This document shows positions 1 to 4,433 of a stretch of DNA of 5,368 nucleotides, one piece after another. The notes beneath the pieces were generated by a model. That model worked only from the letters and a program-made list of their open reading frames with translations, searched no databases and was not told the DNA's origin. The position numbers and the translations under genes were made by a program. Each line of letters starts with the position of its first letter. Positions within the stretch are counted from its first letter, which is position 1. Origin of the DNA: Terriglobia bacterium (GTDB taxonomy: Bacteria; Acidobacteriota; Terriglobia; UBA7540); assembly GCA_020072905.1 (NCBI GenBank), contig JAIQGB010000308.1, positions 1 to 5,368 on the forward strand, given 5' to 3'.

Positions 1-190
1 TGAAATCATGGGGACGGTGGTGCTGGTAACGATTGTCATCTCCTCCATCGGATTACTGGTGGGCGGCATTGGGGTCATGAACATCATGCTGGTCTCGGTC
101 ACGGAACGGACGCGCGAGATCGGCGTTCGCAAGGCCATCAGCGCCCGCCGGACTCAGGACAAGGGGCCTCCGCGCTCGGTGGGAGGTTGA
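1..190 (+). pseudogene. Truncated MacB/FtsX-type ABC transporter permease (3' remnant, left end outside window)
   Basis: The reading frame is open from the left edge, and its start lies outside the window. What is visible is one membrane helix followed by the conserved cytoplasmic segment: VVLVTIVISSIGLLVGGIGVMNIML, then SVTERTREIGVRKAI. This matches residues 294-342 of the complete permease downstream. I count 46 of 49 residues identical over 5-151, and about 119 of 147 bases. Most base differences are silent, so the two copies diverged while both were under protein-level selection. After 'SARR' the similarity stops abruptly. The frame then reads 12 unrelated residues to TGA at 188-190. The last two membrane helices and the usual C-terminal 'DPI.ALRYE' are absent, so the product should not fold as a normal permease. 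The conserved Gly of 'KAIGARR' is Ser here. Family membership is seen directly. Loss of function is inferred. A chimeric assembly is the main alternative. Confidence 0.75.
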
Positions 191-242
191 GTCTTCTGGC
201 ATTGCCCGACTTGTTTCCGATCCCCCAGGCATGAGAAGATTC

Positions 243-274
243 CCTCAGAAGCGGAATCCCGCTCTCGGCTGAGG
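243..274. other. Nested hairpin between the two permease reading frames
   Basis: CCTCAG at 243-248 pairs with CTGAGG at 269-274. Inside it, AGCGG at 250-254 pairs with CCGCT at 259-263 around a four-base loop. This gives 11 base pairs interrupted by an asymmetric internal loop (1 and 5 bases). There is no T-run after it, so it is not a standard intrinsic terminator. It lies in the 124-bp gap between the truncated permease and the next start codon. It might limit read-through or be a chance structure in GC-rich DNA. The pairing is seen directly; any role is unknown. Confidence 0.35.
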
Positions 275-301
275 ACTCACGCTTCCCGGTCCCAGACTGC
301 C

Positions 302-306
302 GGAGG
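302..306 (+). promoter_or_regulatory. Ribosome binding site of the permease gene
   Basis: GGAGG lies eight bases before the ATG at 315. This is a near-ideal Shine-Dalgarno sequence and spacing. It supports that start over the next in-frame starts, and over any read-in from the truncated permease frame upstream. Confidence 0.7.
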
Positions 307-314
307 GCCCGCGC

Positions 315-1592
315 ATGCGCCGGGATGTCATTTCGGCCGTCCCACGACATAGCGTCCGCGAAAACCTGCTGCTGGCGCTCGATACGCTGCGGACGCACAA
401 ATTTCGCTCACTCCTCACTGTCCTGGGCGTGCTCATTGGGACGGCGACGGTCATCGGTGTCGCCTCCATTTTCCAGGGCTTAGACCACCAAGTGGTCGAT
501 CTGGCCAACCAGTTCGGCACGCGGACGATCTGGGTCTACAAGCTCCAGATCGGGTTCGCCCAGCGCCTCACCCGGGAGGAGCGGCTCCGCAAGCCGCTCA
601 CTTACGATGACGCCATGGCCATCCGCGACCAGTGCCCCGCCGTGGAAGAAGTCTCTGTCATGCTCTTCCACGAATTCACCGAGTTCGGCCTTACCCCCAC
701 GAGCGTCAAATACCAGGGCAAAGAGATGGTGGATGCCCAGTTCAGCGGCGCGACCCCCCAACACCTCCAACTGGTGAACGCCACGCTCGTGGACGGCCGG
801 TTTTTCAACGAGACCGACGAGCTGCACCGCCGCGATGTCGCCGTCATTGGTAACGAAGTCGTAAAGCGTTTCTTCGATCATGAAGACCCGGTGGGTAAAA
901 CCATCCTGGTGGATGGCCATGCCCTCGTGATCATCGGCGTGTTCGGCAAGTTCAAGGAGCTCCTCGGAGAGAACAGCGATGACCGCACCGTCCTGATCCC
1001 CTACTCCACCTACAAGAAACTCCATCCCAGCGCCCGCGAGAACTTCATCTCCGTGCTCGCCTATCCGGGAAAGGTGAGCCAAGCGCTTGACGAGCTGACC
1101 GGACTTCTCCGGCGCCGACGCCACGACAAGCTCAACGATCCCGACAGCTTCGGGACGGCGACAGCGGATTCCTTCGTTCGCGAGTTCCGCGCCATCATGA
1201 GCACAGTGGTCCTGGTCACCGTGGTGATTTCCTCTATCGGCCTGCTGGTCGGCGGCATCGGCGTGATGAACATCATGCTCGTCTCCGTCACCGAGCGCAC
1301 GCGCGAAATCGGCGTGCGCAAAGCCATCGGCGCCCGCCGCCGGGACATCACCTGGCAGTTCCTCCTCGAGGCCATGGCCCTGACGGGGGCGGGAGGAATC
1401 CTGGGAATCCTCCTCGGGTGGACGTTCAGCCTTCTGATCCGCACCTTCGTCCCGCAACTGCCCTCGACGGTCCCACTCTGGTCGGTGGTGACAGGATTCA
1501 TCGTGGCCGTCAGCATCGGACTGCTCTTCGGCATGTGGCCCGCCGTCAAAGCCTCACGCCTTGACCCCATCGTCGCGCTGCGGTACGAGTAG
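315..1592 (+). CDS. MacB-family ABC transporter permease (MacB_PCD plus FtsX domains)
   Basis: This 425-residue inner-membrane permease belongs to the MacB/LolC/FtsX superfamily. Known members export macrolides, peptides or lipoproteins, or act as mechanotransmission machines driven by a cytoplasmic ATPase. The layout is typical. Residues 1-30 are a cytoplasmic N-terminus containing 'ENLLLALDTLRTHKFRS'. TM1 is about 33-54. A large periplasmic MacB_PCD domain spans about 55-290. The FtsX domain follows with TM2 about 296-322, TM3 about 355-377 and TM4 about 386-408. The segment 'SVTERTREIGVRKAIGARR' (324-342) is the coupling region facing the ATPase. The C-terminus 'PAVKASRLDPIVALRYE' is classic for the family. 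No Walker A or B motif is present, so the ATPase is a separate protein, probably encoded left of the window. Two permeases in tandem would be normal for this transporter type, but here the first copy is cut short. The substrate cannot be told from sequence. Confidence 0.93.
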   Translation: MRRDVISAVPRHSVRENLLLALDTLRTHKFRSLLTVLGVLIGTATVIGVASIFQGLDHQVVDLANQFGTRTIWVYKLQIGFAQRLTREERLRKPLTYDDAMAIRDQCPAVEEVSVMLFHEFTEFGLTPTSVKYQGKEMVDAQFSGATPQHLQLVNATLVDGRFFNETDELHRRDVAVIGNEVVKRFFDHEDPVGKTILVDGHALVIIGVFGKFKELLGENSDDRTVLIPYSTYKKLHPSARENFISVLAYPGKVSQALDELTGLLRRRRHDKLNDPDSFGTATADSFVREFRAIMSTVVLVTVVISSIGLLVGGIGVMNIMLVSVTERTREIGVRKAIGARRRDITWQFLLEAMALTGAGGILGILLGWTFSLLIRTFVPQLPSTVPLWSVVTGFIVAVSIGLLFGMWPAVKASRLDPIVALRYE

Positions 1593-1634
1593 GCTTGGCG
1601 ACTTGCCGCTGGCCCGTTGGCGTGCGAGAATGGC

Positions 1635-1639
1635 AGGAG
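1635..1639 (+). promoter_or_regulatory. Ribosome binding site deciding the Uma2-family start
   Basis: AGGAG (within AGGAGAGAG) ends ten bases before the ATG at 1650. The alternative in-frame ATG at 1617 lies upstream of this site, and nothing comparable precedes it. Starting at 1650 also removes eleven residues that have no family counterpart. Confidence 0.6.
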
Positions 1640-1649
1640 AGAGACGGTC

Positions 1650-2189
1650 ATGGCCACGAAGACCATCCCACGCTGGAACGAATTCCTCACCGCTGCCAAG
1701 GAAGGCGAGAAATGCGAGTGGGTGGACGCCGAGGTCGTTCTGATGACACCAGTCAACTTTCTCCACGAGATCGTCCTCACAAATCTCGCCAAATCCCTGG
1801 GCCGATATTGCGATGCAAACCCGGGATGGGTTTGGGTCCTTTCCAACGCCGTATTCACGATGTCTTCGGGGAACTGGCGCTGCCCGGATGCCTCCCTCGT
1901 CCGCAGAAGCCGGCTGCCGGCGGACATCACCTCATTGACTCGGGTTGAATTCGCTCCGGATGTCGCCTTCGAAATCCTCTCACCCAGCGACACTCCCAGC
2001 CGAGTGCAGCGGAAAAGGCAGGATTACCTCGGAAGCTGCGTCATCCAGGTGTGGATTGACCCGGAAAAGGGCTTGGTTGAACTCATCGAACCGGACCGAC
2101 CTCCCCGCTATGTTCAAGGAACTCAGCCTCTCGCTATCACTTGCCTCCCGGGGTTCGAGCTGATCCCCCAAGACCTCTTCAAGATTTAG
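1650..2189 (+). CDS. Uma2-family (DUF820) PD-(D/E)XK endonuclease-like protein
   Basis: The protein has 179 residues from the chosen ATG, close to the usual 180-200 of the family. Uma2 proteins share the restriction-endonuclease fold. They are abundant in cyanobacteria and several soil phyla, and their cellular role is mostly unknown. The expected landmarks appear in order. An N-terminal 'E.vda' strand is near E23-D26 and a conserved His is at 39 ('FLHEIV'). 'CPDASLV' supplies the first catalytic acid, D80. 'PDVAFEILSPSD' (103-114) carries the second, E108. 'RKRQDYLGSCVIQVWIDPEK' (121-140) carries the lysine K122 and the conserved Tyr126. The catalytic set D-E-K is therefore complete and the protein may be an active nuclease. 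It sits 57 bp after the permease and 42 bp before the MFS gene on the same strand, so co-transcription is possible. No partner gene suggests a defence system. Placement in the family is firm; activity is inferred. Confidence 0.88.
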   Translation: MATKTIPRWNEFLTAAKEGEKCEWVDAEVVLMTPVNFLHEIVLTNLAKSLGRYCDANPGWVWVLSNAVFTMSSGNWRCPDASLVRRSRLPADITSLTRVEFAPDVAFEILSPSDTPSRVQRKRQDYLGSCVIQVWIDPEKGLVELIEPDRPPRYVQGTQPLAITCLPGFELIPQDLFKI

Positions 2190-2222
2190 CCTCTCGACGC
2201 CGCGCCCCGGCCCGCCTAGAAT

Positions 2223-2234
2223 AGGTCCCTCTTG
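2223..2234 (+). promoter_or_regulatory. Weak ribosome binding site and TTG start of the MFS gene
   Basis: The MFS frame has a stop at 2217-2219 and no ATG until well past the first membrane helix, so it must start at a non-ATG codon. Candidates are TTG 2232 and GTG 2238. A weak AGG at 2223-2225 lies six bases before the TTG and twelve before the GTG. TTG is slightly favoured, but the choice is uncertain and changes only two residues. Confidence 0.45.
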
Positions 2235-3572
2235 CCCGTGGACAAGACGACCCAACCCGACGTCGGGCACGGCGCCGCGGCCTCACGCGTCCCCCCGAAC
2301 CCACCCGAGGCCTTGACCGAGGTTCAGCCGGGCTTTCGCCGCCTGGGCCTCGAGTGGCCACGCTTCAGCGGTTGGCAATGGAAGGTGCTGATCGTCCTCA
2401 CCCTCATCAACCTCCTCAACTATTTCGACCGCCTGATCATCAACCCTATGTTCCCCTACCTGAAAGAGGAGTTCGGGGTGAGCGACTCGCGGCTCGGCTT
2501 GCTGGCCTCCGCCGTGATCCTGGTTCATTCCCTGGCCGTGCTGCCCTTTGGGTTCTGGTCCGACCGTGGCCCGCGGCAGAAGATCATGGCCTTCGGCGTT
2601 TTCCTCTGGAGCGCAGCCACCGCCCTCTCCGGAGTCGCCACAACCTTCGGATCCTTGCTCTTGACGCGGGGAGTGGTGGGAGTCGGCGAGGGTGCCTATG
2701 CGCCCGCCGGTACCGCAATGATCTCCGACTGCTTTCCGCACAACTTCCGCGCCCGCGTGCAGGGCGTCTTCAACATGGGAATGCTGGTGGGCGGCGTGCT
2801 GGGCCTCGCGGCGGGAGGTGTGCTCTCCCAGTGGATCGGCTGGCGACACGCTTTTTACCTGGTGGGAGTGCCAGGCTTCCTGCTCGGCCTTGCCGCCTAC
2901 CGGCTGCGAGTTCCCCTCCCGGCGCCCACCGAGAAGCCGCCGGCGATTACCAGCCTGCTCAAGATTCCCGCCTACCTCATGGTGCTGGCAGGAGGGCTGT
3001 TCGCAGTCTTCGCGAGCACGGCCTTCATCACCTGGGGGCCCACCTTTGCCATCCGCTACCACAGCCTGAGCATCGCGCAGGCCGCCTCCTGGATGGGATT
3101 GATCGTGCTGATGGGCTCGGTGGGTGGCGTGTTGCTGGGCGGCTATATCGCGGACGGCCTACAGGCTCGATGGGCCTTTGGCCGCGCCATCACCATCGGG
3201 GCGACGCTCCTCATCGGAACACCTTTTCTCTATGTCTCCGTAACGACGGACTCTCTCTTCCAATTCTTCCTATGCCTCTTTGTATCGAGCTTTCTCCTCA
3301 CCTGTTACCACGGTCCGGCCACAGCCGTCATCCACGACCTGACGCCCGAGCGCGCGCACAGTTTCGCCTTCGCCCTCTACCTCCTCGTAATTCACCTGTT
3401 TGGAGACACCATGGCGCCGGTGCTGGTGGGCAGAGTTTCCGACCTGAGCGAACTCCGCCACGGCCTTCAAATCGGCGTCGCCGCCAATTTCGTTGCGGCG
3501 GTGTGTTTCCTCATTGTGGCCGCGGTCATCTACCGGCAGTCGCGGTCGAACCACCGGCCCGCCCACTCTTGA
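2232..3572 (+). CDS. Major facilitator superfamily transporter, spinster-like
   Basis: This is a 446-residue, 12-helix secondary carrier of the inner membrane. About 45 proline-rich cytoplasmic residues precede TM1 (about 50-70). TM1 ends in 'NYFDR' (63-67), a hallmark of spinster-like and related MFS branches. The motif A loop between TM2 and TM3 is 'GFWSDRGPRQK' (107-117). 'LLLTRGVVGVGEGAYAPAG' (142-160) is the TM4 motif with its conserved Arg146. 'ARVQGVFNMGMLVGGVLG' (174-191) leading to 'WRHAFYLVG' is the TM5-TM6 pattern. 'GGYIADGLQ' near 303-311 is the degenerate second-half copy of motif A. Length and topology look complete. The substrate is unknown; relatives carry sphingolipids, lysolipids, sugars or organic anions. 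The gene lies 42 bp after the Uma2-family gene. Its last ~45 bp are overlapped on the other strand by the 3' end of the HEPN/decarboxylase-remnant region. The start codon is uncertain (TTG 2232 or GTG 2238). Confidence 0.9.
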   Translation: MPVDKTTQPDVGHGAAASRVPPNPPEALTEVQPGFRRLGLEWPRFSGWQWKVLIVLTLINLLNYFDRLIINPMFPYLKEEFGVSDSRLGLLASAVILVHSLAVLPFGFWSDRGPRQKIMAFGVFLWSAATALSGVATTFGSLLLTRGVVGVGEGAYAPAGTAMISDCFPHNFRARVQGVFNMGMLVGGVLGLAAGGVLSQWIGWRHAFYLVGVPGFLLGLAAYRLRVPLPAPTEKPPAITSLLKIPAYLMVLAGGLFAVFASTAFITWGPTFAIRYHSLSIAQAASWMGLIVLMGSVGGVLLGGYIADGLQARWAFGRAITIGATLLIGTPFLYVSVTTDSLFQFFLCLFVSSFLLTCYHGPATAVIHDLTPERAHSFAFALYLLVIHLFGDTMAPVLVGRVSDLSELRHGLQIGVAANFVAAVCFLIVAAVIYRQSRSNHRPAHS

Positions 3573-3687
3573 ATCTCGCCGCCGCCTCGACTTCCCTCAA
3601 GATTTCCTCGATGTCGCGCGCCGTCGTGCGCGGGTTCATCACCACAGTGCGGAAAACCCTTCGCCCGCCGAGCACCGGCGTCGTATC
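3526..3687 (-). pseudogene. C-terminal remnant of a group II PLP-dependent decarboxylase
   Basis: One minus-strand frame, open between a TGA at 3690-3688 and a TGA at 3528-3526, reads 'PVLGGRRVFRTVVMNPRTT' followed by 'ARDIEEILREVEAAARF'. From memory, this is the signature of the last ~40 residues of glutamate, aspartate and cysteine-sulfinate decarboxylases. In human GAD65 the corresponding end reads 'PLGDKVNFFRMVISNPAAT', then 'HQDIDFLIEEIERLG'. The PLP-binding domain and its lysine are absent, and there is no start, so this is a fragment. It differs in frame from the upstream HEPN gene, whose family similarity ends at the same place (about 3685-3674). The sequence match is seen directly. 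The origin by fusion, deletion or assembly error is inferred. Confidence 0.65.
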
Positions 3688-3970
3688 TCAGCTCGACTGC
3701 GTAAGGCGTTAGCGGCTCCACGAGTGTCAGCAGGGATTGAAATGATGCATCCAGCCCCGCGCAGGCTGCCACCAGTTTCGAGAGGTTGTGGGTGAAGGGA
3801 AAATCCTTTCCGGCATGAACCAGAAAAGCCTTCAGGCACTTCTCGACGACCTGCTGAGCGTGAAAGCACGCCACATCCAATGCCCCGGCACCGAACGATG
3901 CCTCCATGGCGACACGATCGCTTTGCGCCTTGCGGAGCCAGCCGTGAACCAAGCTACCCTTTTCTCTCAT
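3530..3970 (-). CDS. HEPN-domain protein of an MNT/HEPN pair, C-terminus replaced by unrelated sequence
   Basis: The reading frame has 146 residues from ATG 3970. Residues 1-99 are a clear HEPN domain of the COG2250 type. The conserved pieces are 'WLRKAQSDRVAME' (11-23), the helix 'CFHAQQVVEKCLKAFLVHAG' (35-54), 'THNLSKLV' (60-67) and 'YAVELRYDAG' (90-99). HEPN proteins are small helical bundles that act as toxins or RNA-binding partners of minimal nucleotidyltransferases. This one overlaps its MNT partner by 17 bp, so translation is probably coupled. The genuine part has no RX4-6H ribonuclease motif. The only match (R102 to H108) lies in the foreign tail and is probably chance. After residue 99 the family's final helix is missing. 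The remaining 47 residues, rich in Gly, Arg and His, are an out-of-frame reading of the decarboxylase remnant. The protein is therefore probably truncated and perhaps inactive. An upstream in-frame ATG at 4006 exists but lies deeper within the MNT gene. Confidence 0.8.
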   Translation of the reverse strand: MREKGSLVHGWLRKAQSDRVAMEASFGAGALDVACFHAQQVVEKCLKAFLVHAGKDFPFTHNLSKLVAACAGLDASFQSLLTLVEPLTPYAVELRYDAGARRAKGFPHCGDEPAHDGARHRGNLEGSRGGGEIQEWAGRWFDRDCR

Positions 3971-4277
3971 AGAGGATGACGCCTTCGCGCAGTGCGGTCG
4001 AGACAAAAGCCTGGGGGACGGCGCTCCATTCCAACACTTCCTGGGGCGTATAGACGACGACTTCGAACTCGGCGGGCAGGTCCGCCAGCGCAGAATAGAG
4101 TGGCGCCGAACGCCGATACCGCGGCAACTCCGACTGCTGGATAATCAACAGGTCAAAATCACTCTCCGGGCGGGACTCACCGCGAGCGCGGCTCCCGAAG
4201 AGGATAATCCGCTCCGGCTCCATCACTCTGCAGATGCGCGCCAGCGCTTCGTCCAGGAGCTCCGGCGTGCCGCTCAT
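3954..4277 (-). CDS. Minimal nucleotidyltransferase (MNT), partner of the HEPN protein
   Basis: This 107-residue protein has the DNA polymerase beta-type nucleotidyltransferase fold. In characterised MNT-HEPN modules such proteins act as antitoxins that transfer AMP groups to the HEPN toxin. Residues 24-45 hold the strand and active-site signature 'IILFGSRARGESRPESDFDL', with Gly28-Ser29 and the metal-binding pair Asp40 and Asp42. The third acidic position, in the strand 'EFEVVVYTPQEV', is Glu72 rather than the usual Asp. ATG 4277 is chosen because AGGGG lies 9 bases before it in the minus direction and family similarity begins right there. The longer frame up to 4382 adds 35 residues that are not family-like and that overlie an inverted repeat. 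The stop overlaps the HEPN start by 17 bp. The gene looks intact. Confidence 0.88.
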   Translation of the reverse strand: MSGTPELLDEALARICRVMEPERIILFGSRARGESRPESDFDLLIIQQSELPRYRRSAPLYSALADLPAEFEVVVYTPQEVLEWSAVPQAFVSTALREGVILYERKG

Positions 4278-4302
4278 CGGGAATCCCCTCGAAATTCGCT
4301 CC

Positions 4303-4349
4303 GGCGTGGGCACAGGCCTTCTCTCTCTGGGCAGGTCCCTGTGCACGCC
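4303..4349. repeat. Imperfect inverted repeat upstream of the MNT/HEPN pair
   Basis: GGCGTGGGCACAGG (4303-4316) faces CCTGTGCACGCC (4338-4349). The arms match completely except for a two-base bulge, and are separated by 21 bases. Pairing can continue inward by CCT (4317-4319) with AGG (4333-4335) after a further bulge. The repeat lies 26-72 bases before the MNT start codon, within the 156-bp gap after mtnA. No T-run follows on either strand, so a plain intrinsic terminator is unlikely. An operator for autoregulation of the pair, or a 5' leader structure, would fit the position. The symmetry is seen directly; the function is inferred. Confidence 0.5.
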
Positions 4350-4433
4350 ACACATCGTACTACATCGAACTGCGCCTTGCATCGTGCCATCGAGATGAGG
4401 ATTAGGAGGATCGCAGGGACGCGCGAGGGTCTT

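Noticed and set aside
480..1457. Long minus-strand reading frame opposite the permease (325 codons)
   Set aside because: Its composition is rich in Asp, Glu, His and Ala with no recognisable motif, as expected for the antisense of a GC-rich gene. The plus-strand permease is certain.
1061..1993. Minus-strand frame of 310 codons across the permease/Uma2 boundary
   Set aside because: It is Ser/Arg/Thr-rich with no family pattern, and it spans two real plus-strand genes and their gap.
3530..3673. RX5H match (R102 to H108) as a HEPN ribonuclease motif
   Set aside because: It lies in the out-of-frame tail after the HEPN similarity ends and is absent from the genuine domain, so it is probably chance.
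2354..3712. Long plus-strand frame of 452 codons overlapping the MFS gene
   Set aside because: It is an Arg/Pro/His-rich shadow in another frame, with no membrane helices or motifs. The MFS frame explains the region.
3639..3953. Simple sequencing frameshift in the HEPN gene
   Set aside because: Shifting the frame does not restore the HEPN C-terminus. It yields a decarboxylase-type C-terminus instead, so a junction of two genes fits better.
4278..4382. N-terminal extension of the MNT gene to an ATG at 4382
   Set aside because: The 35 extra residues do not resemble the family and cover the inverted repeat. A good ribosome binding site sits directly before ATG 4277.
4354..4382. Possible minus-strand promoter with TACGAT as -10 box upstream of the MNT gene
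   Set aside because: No acceptable -35 hexamer is found at 16-18 bases; a single -10-like match is too weak to call.
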